A stretch of 64,000 nucleotides of DNA from Parapristionchus giblindavisi (taxonomy: Eukaryota; Nematoda; Chromadorea; Rhabditida; Diplogasteridae), in the NCBI GenBank assembly GCA_943737045.1, contig CALSFV010000210.1, forward strand, positions 868,001-932,000. Direction: 5' to 3'. Within the stretch, counting starts at the first letter, position 1; every line of letters begins with the position of its first letter. Positions 41,110-51,552 of the stretch are shown here, piece by piece. Made by a program: the position numbers and the translations under genes. The notes beneath the pieces were generated by a model. The model was not told the DNA's origin, searched no databases, and saw nothing but the letters and a program-made list of their open reading frames with translations.

Positions 41110-41911
41110 GGGGGGCGATCGATTTGCCAACGATCGTTTTCACAACGGATCATAATGGCTCGTTAAAAAATAGTGGAAAACCGAAATCGGCGACTTTCCA
41201 CCCGTTAAAAAAGTACCCGGAAAGTCGAAAATGGAAACACGAAATTTGAATTCGCGCGCGCTCAAAGAGGTGCGGGAATTCACATTCCGACAGCGAATTT
41301 TCGCGGATTCCATTTTTAGCAAGAAGGAAGTTGAATTTCCATTTTACTGCTACAAATCGGTAACGGAAAGTCGGAATTTGAATTCCCGCACCTCTTTGAG
41401 CGCGCGCGAATTCAAATTTCGTGTTTCCATTTTCGACTTTCCGGGTACTTTTTTAACGGGTGGAAAGTCGCCGATTTCGGCTTTCCACTATTTTTTAACG
41501 AGCCATCAATCGGTTGGGGGGGGGGGGGGGTGGCGTATAACATCCAAAGTTGCATCGTTGTTATTAGTGGGAGTAAACGGTATTGTGCTACCGTAACCGT
41601 CAGGAATCGCGAACTGACTTTTTTTCAGTCGACCCATGACCCATGGGTCGACTGAAAAAAACCCCCCCCTACTGGCAACTTGTATTTGGTCTCGGAGTAT
41701 CATGAATTTTTCGACTTCAGTCATTTTCAACCATGAACCCCGGGGTCATGGGTCGACTGAAAAAAGTCAGTTCGCGATTCCTGACGGTTACGGTAGCACA
41801 ATACCGTATACTTCCACTAATAACAACGATGCAACTTTGGTTGCTATACGCCACCCCCCAACCGATTTATGATCCGTTGTGAAAACGATAGTTGGCAAAT
41901 CGATCGCCCCC
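41110..41911. mobile_element. G-tract-ended hAT-type MITE, with a nested MITE
   Basis: Ends GGGGGGCGATCGATTTGCCA and its complement, with an 8-bp target duplication CTATTTCT (41102-41109 and 41912-41919). Removing it restores the 'gagactatttctccatcat' palindrome arm of the host element. Carries another palindrome at 41155-41506. Same family as 48345-48987. Confidence 0.87.
41155..41506. mobile_element. 352-bp foldback nested third-level
   Basis: Palindrome ATGGCTCGTTAAAAAATAG ... CTATTTTTTAACGAGCCAT, with arms matching through 'cgcgcgctcaaagaggtgcgg'. It interrupts the left terminal region of the 41110-41911 MITE (cggatcata|..|caatcggttgg). Confidence 0.87.
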
Positions 41912-42000
41912 CTATTTCTCCATCATTCGTGAAAGTACATACAATGAAAAATAAGGATAATGCCGACAAGCTGACCAGAGAGGGCAAGAACACAACCGTA

Positions 42001-42486
42001 TCGTACATGTAAAAATCATTGTATCATGAACGGTGTGAATGGGTCTGAACGGATCAGGCCGATCAAGATTTTGAGCGAGCGATTATGAGCGAACCGAACA
42101 TTTTCGTAAATTCTCTTTGTTTTCATTGTTTTTCTCTTATTCGAATCTACTATATTGAAATAAATTAGGCCACAATATTGCCATTTAACAAAAATCATTG
42201 CTTTCACTCTGAAGAAATTGCCCCAATGAACCAAAATTGACCTAATTATTCAGCGTATAATCGGAACAGTTTATTCAACGTCCAAGCAATGATTTTGGTT
42301 AAATGGCAATATTTTGGCCTAATTTATTTTAATGTAGTAGATTCGAATAAGAGAAAAACAAGGAAAACAAAGAGACATTACGAAAATGTTCGGTTCGCTC
42401 ATAATCGCTCGCTCAAAATCTTGATCGGCCTGATCCGTTCAGACCCATTCACACCGTTCATGATACAATGATTTTTACATGTACGA
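42001..42486. mobile_element. 486-bp foldback (TCGTACATGTAAAAATCATTG)
   Basis: Inverted ends TCGTACATGTAAAAATCATT / AATGATTTTTACATGTACGA; arms contain gatcaggccgatcaagatttt and its complement. Lies in the loop of the 3.5-kb Tc1-type foldback. Confidence 0.85.
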
Positions 42487-43157
42487 TAGGGTTCTGACGT
42501 TTGGGACGGAAGGTCATGAGGGAGAGAGAGAGAGAGGAAGAGGGTGTGACTGTCATCAGAGATGAAAGTTGAGTAAGGATAATTGTGAGAGTTAGGCGAT
42601 TGTTCTCTTCCTCTCTCCCTCTATCTGGCTTGTCGTCTCAAACGACACACCAACCCGAGAGTCAATATATCATCCATATTCGTATTCTTTTATTCTACGC
42701 TTGTATTATTGCCCTCTCAGGTCCACTTGTCGGCTTTCATATTATTCGTATTTTTCATTGTAGGTAGTTAACTTTCACTGATGATGGAGAAATAGTCTCC
42801 GAAACGTCTGAATAAAACTACGTTTAGAAAAATAAAATCTGGTCTCACATAGTTGGCAAGATCAATAAAGTGAATACTTTAATATTTAAATTATAATATT
42901 GAAAAAAACAATTATCGAATATTTACCGAACTCTGAAAAAAATGCAAAAAAAAATCAGGGAATAGACAATGAAACGAAAAATCGTTTTGACGCAGAGTGT
43001 GTCACACTTAACTCAACATGGGTCAAAACTTTGACCTATTTTCTGGCTATTGCGCGCCAGGATTTTTGGACTTTAAATTTGTTCTTACAACGTTCAGCTA
43101 AGCCTAGCCAAAATTTCATCCAGTTAGAAAAATTCAAGCTGAGACTATTCACTTTCA

Positions 43158-43825
43158 GGTAGATTTGTTCTGTTAGTCCAATTTTTTATGAGGAAAGAGC
43201 AACTATCGGTGAATGTTTTAAGCCATTAACCACATTGATTGCATACAAGGAGTGAGCTATTTTCGCCTGACCCATTAAAATTTCATAAAAATACCATAAC
43301 TCCGTCTGCAGTTGAGCTACAGGCCTCCGATTCAAGGAGTATTATCGCCTAGCAGCACCATGCCAATTTCGGAAGATTTCCGGCTCATGAAGAGAAAATT
43401 CGAAAAAAATTCATGCCAAATTTTGTGCGTAAGGTTTTTTCCTTATTTTCCCAGACGGTTTCTCTACATATAGATCTAAAAAAATGCCATGATGTGCCTA
43501 AACATCTACCTAACACATCTACAAAGTGGCGAAATTACAGGAATCCAAAATATGGCATGGATATTTTTTCGAATTTTCTCTTCAAGAGTCGTAAACCTTC
43601 CGAAATAGACATGGTCCTGTCCTATCACTAGGCGACAATACTCCTTGAATCGGAGGCCTGTAGCTCAACTGCAGACGGAGTTATGCTATTTTTTAACGAA
43701 ATTGTAATGGGTCAGGCGAAAATAGCTCACTCCTTGTATGCAATCAATGTGGTTAATGGCTTAAAACATTCGCCGATAGTTGTTCTTTCCTCACAAAAAA
43801 TTGGACTAACAGAACAAATCTACCT
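43158..43825. mobile_element. 668-bp foldback (AGGTAGATTTGTTCTG)
   Basis: Inverted ends AGGTAGATTTGTTCTGTTAG / CTAACAGAACAAATCTACCT; arms include ggcctgtagctcaactgcag. Interrupts the right arm of the Tc1-type foldback; the left arm at about 40650-40680 gives the uninterrupted version. Confidence 0.85.
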
Positions 43826-44031
43826 CAGAATAACCTATTTTTACGATCACACCTCGAAATTTCAAGTATGATGAAATCATTTCATCGCCGTAGGTAATAA
43901 TCGATACAATCATAATTTTCCCCAATGTTCATACTATATAATAAAATTGAACCGAGGCCGATCGGCCAAGTACGTAAAAGTTATAACTATTCGAATTTTG
44001 CGTCCAGATTTTTGCACGGTACTGTATAAGA

Positions 44032-44264
44032 GGCCGATTGTGTAAGAGTCGGGCAAATCTGGGGGAGGGTTGGCACAGGCGACCGAGTACGGCTTGAAAA
44101 AGTGATCTTACCGTAATCCCGTCCAGGCGTTGCGGGATCACTGGGGCCATAATGACTATGTACATTTTCATCAGCGAGTGTCGAAAACACCTACACACAA
44201 GTTTTGAGGGTGTCAAAATGTTTGGCCTGTGTCAACCATTGTTCGACTCTTATGCAAACGGCCT
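44032..44264. mobile_element. MITE with GAGGCCGxTTGxGTAAGAGTCG ends
   Basis: 233 bp; ends GAGGCCGATTGTGTAAGAGTCG and CGACTCTTATGCAAACGGCCTC, flanked by ATAA on both sides. Related ends occur at 52706-53041 and at about 51520-51548. It abuts the right end of the Tc1-type element. Confidence 0.75.
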
Positions 44265-44532
44265 CATAATACTGTTGTAGTAAACTTCTAGTCAGTGAGG
44301 TAATTTAAGTAGATTTTTTTACATTTAGAAATCACCCGTCCACCCTCTCCTCTCACCTCCGCATTGGGCGACCTCCTGCAAATTGAGGTAGAAGTTGGTC
44401 CAGACGCAGCCGTGCTTGTTCTCCGCTTGGCACTGGTACACCGCGTTGTCGCCACCATGACCTTGAAAGATCAAAGTTCACGAATTTTCAATCGTCCGAC
44501 AACGAGCTAGCAATTGGCTAGCCAACTTGCTA

Positions 44533-45819
44533 CAGTGTAGCCTAAAAGTCATGGGACACTTTTTCATTTTTTTGTATAACTTTTGATCCAGAAAAACAAT
44601 CAAGCTAATATTTCGAGACAATGTACAGAATTTATCAGGGAGTATTACCATGATGTGTTGGTGTAATTAAATTAGTTCACTGATACGAAGTTATGACGCT
44701 GTCAAAATACACTTTTTGAAAATTCAGTGAAAGGCCCTGTTCTTCTGAAACATTGTAGGAGTGTAGACATCTACTAGGGCTGCACAGGCACAAAAAATAA
44801 ATAGCTCTGACTCCGTTTTCGAGGTGTAGCGGTGTTGAAAATTTGATCACCAAAATTTAAAACTCATCTTCTAGGTTTGCTAATGTCCCGTTCTAAGTGC
44901 GAAAATGATGCTACTAAGGAGTGATGTTTATTCCAAGATTATGGTAGCCATAGCTCGTCATTCGCCGTCAGGGCATAAAAAAATTTTTTGGAAGGACTGA
45001 TTTTAAGACCCTACCGTTCAGAGGTCAGGTCTTCTAAAATTATGGATCCTGCGCAAGCAGTTTTGTAATGCATCTTATATTTATTTCCCTTATTTTGGTT
45101 TAGTTCCGATTCCTTTCCGACCCGCAGAAAAGTTCTGCTGAGATGTACTCGGTTGAAGCGAGTAAAGATCAAAATACAAAGATCAAAGATCAAAGTTCAG
45201 CAATACTGTAAAAACTTTTGTGGACATCTCTAACATGCATAGGAGCTGTGAAATTGCTGAGGAACCATAATTTTAGAAGACAAGCCCTCTCAACGATAGG
45301 GTCTCAAATTCAGTAAAAATATATTTTTCATGTCGTGAGGGCGAATGAAGAGCTATGACTACCATATTCTGGGAATAAACAACTCTTATCACTAGCATCA
45401 TTTTGGCGCTTATTGTTAGAACGGGTCGTTAGCACATCTAGAAGCTGAGTTATAAATTTTTGAGGTCAAATATGCAACCAGGCTACAGCTCGAAAACGGA
45501 GTCAGAGCTATTCCCGTTTTTGTGTCTTTGCAGAACCAGTAGATGTCTACACTCCCACAATGTTTCAGGACCTTTCACTAAAGAAATACAAATTTTCAAA
45601 AAAGTGTACTTCGATTGCGTTATCACTACGCATCAGTGAACAAATTTAATTTCACCATCGCATCATGGTAATATTCCCTGACAAATTCTGTACATTGACT
45701 CAAAAGATCAGCTTGATAGCTTTCCTGGAAGCATAGGTCGAAAAACATACTTTTCGACATATGCCTGGAAGAAAAGTTATAAAAAATGAAAGAGTGTCCC
45801 ATGACTTTTAGGCTACACT
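44533..45819. mobile_element. 1.3-kb foldback (CAGTGTAGCCTAAAAGTCATGG)
   Basis: Inverted ends CAGTGTAGCCTAAAAGTCAT / ATGACTTTTAGGCTACACTG, followed by matched arms (tgggacactttttcatttttt; tctgtacattg / caatgtacaga). The middle holds gatcaaagatcaaagttcag. The ends look Tc1/mariner-like; no transposase. Confidence 0.85.
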
Positions 45820-46542
45820 GTCGCTGGCAAGCTAGATCCGAGGGTATGACAAAACCGCAACGACAAAAGCGCCACTCGCCAAAAACGACAAAAGCGCAAC
45901 TCGCGATAACTTCGGCCAGAGTTGTCCAATCATGGTCAGGTTGGTCATTTTAAACTCCTTAGCCTCAGGGCTATTTCGTCATGAATTGATCTTTGATCTC
46001 TGGCCCCTCAACGACAAAAGCGCAACTCGAGCTATTTCGGCTCAGAGTGGTGCTAGACACTTCGGGGTGGGCTCATACGTAACCGCCGAACTTGCGCCAT
46101 CCCGCATTGTAAACTACCGTAATCCGGTTCGGTGGGTCAGATCAAGTGCGGTGGGTTAGATTTCACAAAAAAATGTAGGAGTAACCACTGCGTGTGCGAT
46201 ATCATTATGAGCTATTGCAAACTACAGTAACCCAGTAAGGTGGGTCAGATCAAGTGCGATGGGTCAGATTTCACTAAGTGTCCAAAAGGTTACTATGTGT
46301 GTGGTATGATTATGAGTTATTGTAAACTACCGTAATCTACCATAAAAAGGTTCGGTGGGTCAGATCACGTCCGATGGGTCAGATTTCACTAAAAAGTGTC
46401 CAAGTGGTAGTTTGCAATAGCTCATAATGATATCGCACACGTGGTGGTCATTCCGACATTTTTTAGTGAAATCTGACCCATCGCACTTGATCTGAACCAC
46501 CGAACCGGGCTACAGCAGATTACGGTAGTTTACAATGCGGAA

Positions 46543-46728
46543 CATACATTTTCGGTACCCTCGCCGTCTATTTTTATATAGTGGGTCAATTCTCGAAATA
46601 GGGTGGGTTGATTCACAAAATTCGTTATTTTCGCTTAAGAATCGTCATTTTTAGCTTCCCATTTTTATCAAGTGGCCTAAAATGTGCCTTATATAGTGGG
46701 TCAATCCTCGAGGGTATGGCAATGTATG
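46543..46728. mobile_element. hAT-type MITE, intact copy (CATACATT...AATGTATG)
   Basis: 186 bp, 8-bp target duplication ATGCGGAA on both sides (46535-46542 and 46729-46736). Serves as the empty-site reference for the LINE-split copy at 29380-30069. Confidence 0.92.
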
Positions 46729-46945
46729 ATGCGGAATGGCGCAGGTCCTGAGGTTTCGTATGAGCCCACCCCGAAGTGTATAGCATTACTCTTAGCCGAG
46801 ATAGCTCGAGTTGCGCTTTTGTCGTTGAAGGACCAGAGATCAAAGATCAACTTGTTACGCGATGGCCGAGGCCACTAGGTTTCGTATGAGCCCACCCCGA
46901 AGTGTCTAGCATCACTCTGAGCCGAGATAGCTCGAGTTGCGCTTT

Positions 46946-47136
46946 CATAGATGGGCGCGTGAAAACGAATTCTTTTTGCGCACAGCCTTTCCTTCCGTTG
47001 CAGGGCCTTGCGCATAGCCTTGCCTAGCAAAAATCGGAACATTTCCAGTGAAATCTGCTAAAAATTGCCATTACAATTCCTTGCCTTACAATTCCCCGGT
47101 TTGCGCACAGCCTTTCCCCCAGCGTGCCCACCTATG
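46946..47136. mobile_element. CATAGGTGGGC MITE, copy 2 (inverted)
   Basis: 191 bp, 8-bp target duplication TGCGCTTT (46938-46945 and 47137-47144), ends CATAGATGGGC / GCCCACCTATG. Confidence 0.92.
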
Positions 47137-48344
47137 TGCGCTTTTGTCGTGGAGGGGCCAGAGATCAAAGATCAACTTGTTACGGGATGGCCGAGGCACC
47201 TAGGTTTCGTATGAGCTCACCCCGAAGTGTATAGCATTACTCTTAGCCGAGATAGCTCGAGTTGCGCTTTTGTCGTTGAAGGGCCAGAGATCAAAGACCA
47301 ATTCATGACGTAATAGCCCTCAGCCTAGGGAGTTCAAAATGTCCAACCTGACCATGATTGGATAACTCTGGCCGAAGTTATCGCGAGTTGCGCTTTTGTC
47401 GCTTGCACTTTTTATACCCCAGTTGCGCTTTTGTCGTTGCGGTTTTGTCATACTCCCCTAGATCCCATTGAACCACGATGTATTGATTATGGTTCACCGC
47501 TGTTGTAGATCAAATGTAAAGACAAATCAATCAATAATTAATAATCATTATACCTTTCGGACATGATAAATGGTCATTCTCGTTCCTTCAATCAGATAGC
47601 TCTCGTCCGTCTTCGATCCACCCTTGGGCTGTAGCTCTGCAATGACAAACTCAATCAATAATCAGTATCAATAATCAATCAATAACTACTACGACTGGAT
47701 TTCAACACTTTCTCTACATACAGCCTTCGGCATGTTCTGATCAAACTAGCTCCGGCCATTCCTTACAGGTAGTAACGTTTCTGTATTTGCTAACGTTTCT
47801 GTATTTGCTGTCGCACCTGTCACGGGTGTATCAAATAAATAATAAATAAATAAATAAATAAGGTATTAAAGTATGTGCACCACAATACACCATTCACGCC
47901 CAAGAATAATTATATGAGTACATGTTCATGTCTTTTATGATCTATTTCTATTTTAATTAATTATTTCACCACTCACCGACGCCATTCTTGTAGAAGGTAA
48001 CGATGGGCGTGGGCTTGCCCGACGTCGCGCAGTCAAAGTGCACCGTCTCGCTCCCTCGCGCAGGTTCGTCTTGGGCGGAGGGCGGTCCGGACAGTAGAGA
48101 ACGGCTGCAAAAGATCAAAGATCAGAAAGATCAAAGATCAGAAAGATCAAAGATCAGATAGCTCATCAGGTAACAACTTTACTTTGTTTTTCTCTCTCCC
48201 ATCCACTGTAGCATACAAAATTTGTACTATACCAATATACCAAATGAAATCAACAATGCAGCCAATCAATCAATAACCCGTCGCAAAACACGTGGCGTGT
48301 GCACTAACTACTCTACGAGAGAGGGACGATATGATGGGGATATA

Positions 48345-48987
48345 GGGGGGGGGATCGATTCGGCAACGGCAATCGGTTGAGAGATGGCTTATACCAACAA
48401 AAGTTTTACCATTGTTCTCACTAGGGGTGTACGGTATTGGACTACCGTAACCGTCGGGAATCGCGAACTGATTTTTTTCAGTCGACCCAGAGCGATTAAA
48501 AGCTCAAACCCGAGGTTCACGGTTGAAATTTGCAGAAGTCGAAAAATTCATGATGCTCCGAGACCACCTACTAGTTATCGTTATATCATTATTGAGTCAA
48601 CATTTATCTTTCAGGATACCGTAACCCGAACTACCGTAATCAAACCGCGATTTGACGTGAATTTCACTGTATTATTGTAGGGTGCAGTAGCTAGATTACG
48701 GTAGTTCGGGTTACGGTATCCAAAAGGTAAAAGTTGGCTCACTATTAATATAATGGCCACTAGTATTTGGTCTAGAACCATCATGAATTTTTCTACTTTG
48801 GCCATTTTCAACCATGAACCAAGGTCATGGTCATGGGTCGGCTGAAAAAATCAGTTCGAGATTCCCGACGGTTACGGTAATCAAATACCGTACACCCCTA
48901 CTGAGAACAATGGTACAACTTTTATTGCCATATGCCATCTCCTAACCGATTTATGATCCTTTGCCGAATCGATCGCCCCCCCCCCCC
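48345..48987. mobile_element. G-tract-ended hAT-type MITE
   Basis: Starts with nine G then ATCGATTCGGCAACG and ends CGAATCGATCG followed by twelve C. Flanks gggatata / gggatatc give an 8-bp duplication with one mismatch. Arms contain ctaccgtaaccgtc and the GTCGACCCA centre shared with 36.0-36.6 and 41.5-41.9 kb. Confidence 0.85.
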
Positions 48988-49005
48988 GGGATATCGTTGC
49001 TATCT

Positions 49006-49925
49006 GACAAGGGAAGCACCTCAGCTCACGGAAACAATTCCCAAGGCGACCCATATGGGTAGTTAGGGTTGAGGCTGAAACCGCCAAAAGTGGTATCCAA
49101 AGTTGCCCATGGGGCCTACCAAATTGGATATTTTCAAAATTTTCGATCGATATTTTACTAAAACATGCGCCTTTAAAATGAGATAACTCTGTGCTCAGTG
49201 AAGCTGAAGTCTCCAAACTTGGCAAAGATAATATCCCATGATCCATACATAGCCTGGTCGAGTATGAGCCTTATAGGTTGAATTTTGAGAAATTTCGAAA
49301 ATTCACGATTTTTGCAAATCATCCAAAAAAGGAAAATGATTTACTGTTTCACTAAAAGAGCATCAATTGCTATTCTATTATAGGGATCATCTTCTATCTT
49401 CATGATAATTGTCGTGGCAAAGTCTGAGCCTAATCTGACAAATTCTTAGAATTTCGAAAAATTCATGATTCTAGTTTCTACCTCCTTTATCTAACTATAA
49501 CTTTTCTCGAAGAGCGCGAAATTTCATGAAACACTAGTAAGCTGTCGTATGTTATACATAGACGGCATCTGTCTGTTAAATAGGATCGAAATTAACCTGA
49601 ACAGGTAATGCCTGTATCTCGGAAAATAAGAAAAAAATAAATTTTCGAAATATCTCAGAATTCTACCGATCGCGCTCATACTCCTCCAGGTTGTGTATCT
49701 CTCATGGGCTATTATCGCTGCCAAGTTTGGAACCCGCAGATTCACTGAACACAGAGTTATGCATTAGAGCGACGCATGCGTTAACACATATTGATCGAAT
49801 ACATCTGTTTGTAGGCCCCACGGGCAACTTTGGATACCACTTTTGACGGTCTCCCCCTCAACCCTAACTACCCATATGGGTCGCATTGGGAATTGTTTCC
49901 GTGAGCTGAGGTGCTTCCCTTGTGA
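49006..49925. mobile_element. 0.9-kb foldback in the L1-like relic
   Basis: Arms 49006-49130 and 49806-49925: ACAAGGGAAGCACCTCAGCT / AGCTGAGGTGCTTCCCTTGT, with tacccatatgggta near the ends. It starts within 20 bases of the previous MITE. The unpaired 0.65-kb middle holds no recognised gene. Confidence 0.8.
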
Positions 49926-50194
49926 GAACCATACATCTGGCAGCCACGAGTAGTGATCGAGATGGATCGTCGTAAATTTACGAGTGTGTGAACCTAGCGC
50001 GAGATATCAGGGTTCAAAGATCAAAGACCAAAGATCAAAGATCAACCACTTACTGTCCAGAGAAGAAGCAGTGCAGCTTGTGCGAGGTGCCTTGCAGGAC
50101 GACGGGCGCCGACTGATTGGCGTACTGCTCCGTAGGAGCGACCGCTGCGCGCACAACTGCAAAGGGGAATTCATTGATTGATTATCGATTAGCT

Positions 50195-50387
50195 CATACA
50201 TGGGCGCCTACATGGGGGTGCCCCCTGTAAAATTAGGACTTTTCGAAAATTTGTGGGATGACCCCTGTAAAAAATGACGTTTAGGTGAAATTTTTGGGGG
50301 AAAAGTGAAGGCCCTCTGTAAAATTAACCATTTTTCGTTCGGATGCCCCCCTGTAAATTCAAGCTCCAGGTACCCCGCCCATGTATG
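50195..50387. mobile_element. hAT-type MITE (CATACATGGGCG), copy 1
   Basis: 193 bp; ends CATACATGGGCG / CGCCCATGTATG; 8-bp duplication GATTAGCT (50187-50194 and 50388-50395). Copy 2 at 60065-60261. Confidence 0.92.
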
Positions 50388-50410
50388 GATTAGCTTTTTT
50401 TTTCAGCGAA

Positions 50411-51548
50411 ATCTGGTGCAGTCAAAAAATCAAATTAGTTGATTAGGGTTCTCAAGGGTGTTGATGACGATAATCATTTTAATTTTGCACCTAGAGTCAC
50501 CGTTGAGGCCAGACGACGTCGCGTTGAAATAGCATTTCTAGTACTTTCTCCTCAACCGACTGTACATTTGTAGACTATGCCCCATAGGTGGGCAAGCTGG
50601 GGGGAAAGGCTGTGCGCAAACCGGGGAATTGTAAGGCAAGGCTATGCGCATGGCCATTTTTTTAGCAGATTTGGCTGGAAATGTTCCGATTTTTGCAAGG
50701 CAAAGCTATGCGCATGGCCCCGCAAGGGAAGACAAGGCTGTGTGAAAAAAGAATTCGTTTTAACGCGCCCACCTATGCTATGCCCCTCTAGGGGCAGTAT
50801 TTGATGGCGATCACGCCTGTTTAATTCATTTTTCACGAACAAGTTTCAGAAATTTTCAAAAAAAATGGAATTTCCCTCAAATTCAAAACTGTATTTTGAA
50901 AGATACATAGATCGGACCGGAATGGCTTCAGGACCCCATAAAACAATGTCAGGAAATTTGCGCACGCGAATTTCGAGAAAATCTACTTTAAGTGTCGTAA
51001 TTTTGCGGTTGAAATGAAAGGCAAGAGGCAGAGGCAGGCAGAGGCAGGTGTGTGAGGGAGCAGAGAAAGCTGGAGGGAAGCAATCTTGTCCACCCCCCCC
51101 CCTTCCTTCCCATGTCGCCTCACCCAAAAGGGGCTACACTTAAAGTTGATTTTCTCGAATTTCGCAGGCGCAAAATGGCTGAAAGTTGTTCTATGGGGTC
51201 CTGAAGCCATTCCGGTCCGATTTATATATATCTCGCAAAATACACTTTTGTCCCTGGTAGAAATTCAAATTTTGAAAATTTCAGAAACTTTTTTCCTGAA
51301 AAATAAATAAGACAGTCGTGATCGCCTTCAAATTCTGTCCAAAAGGGTACAGTCTCCAAATATTAGCACCATCTGGTGACGAGAAAAGACTAAAAAACGC
51401 GATTTCAACCCCACGTCGTCTGGCCTCAACGGTCACTCTAGTGCAAAACCGACATGACAATCGTCATCAGCACCATTGAGAACCGCCATCCACAAAATTT
51501 AATTTTTCGACTGTGCCGGCACTTAGTCGAGTCTTACGCAAACGACCT
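50411..51548. mobile_element. 1.1-kb foldback with nested MITE
   Basis: Outer complement gtgcagtcaaaaaatcaaatt / aatttaatttttcgactgtgc, then gaggccagacgacgtcg / cgtcgtctggcctc and gcttcaggacccca / tggggtcctgaagc. Right edge ends in the AAGAGTCG-type terminus (gagtcttacgcaaacgacctc); the left edge is lost. Contains the MITE at 50583-50777. Confidence 0.75.
50583..50777. mobile_element. CATAGGTGGGC MITE, copy 3
   Basis: 195 bp, 8-bp duplication CTATGCCC (50575-50582 and 50778-50785), ends CATAGGTGGGC / GCCCACCTATG. Confidence 0.92.
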
Positions 51549-51552
51549 CATA

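Larger units (their letters stand above)
40487..44026. mobile_element. Tc1/mariner-type foldback, 3.5 kb, holding other elements
   Basis: Termini CAGTACCGTGCAAAAGTCTGG and CCAGATTTTTGCACGGTACTG in inverted orientation, flanked by TA on both sides. The arms match over hundreds of bases (for example cggcgatgaaatgatttcat; gttttgacgcagagtgtgt region; tgccaactgtgtgagaccag region). Interrupted by elements at 41110-41911, 42001-42486 and 43158-43825. No transposase frame. It is itself inserted in an older MITE (40392 to about 44336). Confidence 0.88.
45842..47456. mobile_element. 1.6-kb foldback carrying repeated 'GACAAAAGCGCAACTCG'
   Basis: Ends GGGTATGACAAAACCGCAACG / CGTTGCGGTTTTGTCATACTCC. Arms contain several copies of cgacaaaagcgcaactcg and of a gatctctggcccctc block, plus ggtgggtcagat repeats in the middle. 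Hosts two later hAT-type MITEs (46543-46728 and 46946-47136), each with clean 8-bp duplications. Confidence 0.87.
39594..50156 (-). pseudogene. L1/neuroglian/SAX-7-like Ig adhesion protein, partial
   Basis: Six minus-strand exons, 5' to 3': 50156-50054 (APVVLQGTSHKLHCFFSG, B strand of an Ig domain); 48104-47977 (GSETVHFDCATSGKPTPIVT, FYKNGV); 47636-47554 (SYLIEGTRMTIYHVRK); 44462-44358 (NAVYQCQAENKHG, then TNFYLNL); 40221-40144 (KSNSHGRGKHVLTK); 39681-39594 (EGEYACVGKNSYG, then GSARLSI). The YQCxAxNKHGxxWTNFYLNL strand is typical of Ig domain 4 in the L1 family of neuronal adhesion receptors. Exons 2-3 and 5-6 join in phase. Exon 3 to exon 4 is off by one base. The C-to-G part of the first Ig and the A-to-C part of the last Ig are missing, exactly where transposons sit. 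No signal peptide, FnIII domains, membrane span or ankyrin-binding tail seen. Probably a relic. Confidence 0.75.

Noticed and set aside
41231..41872. Frames of 70-120 codons with similar peptides on both strands
   Set aside because: They lie wholly within nested MITE palindromes.
42016..42471. Two near-identical small proteins (RSDPFTPFMIQ ends) on opposite strands
   Set aside because: Arms of the 486-bp foldback, not genes.
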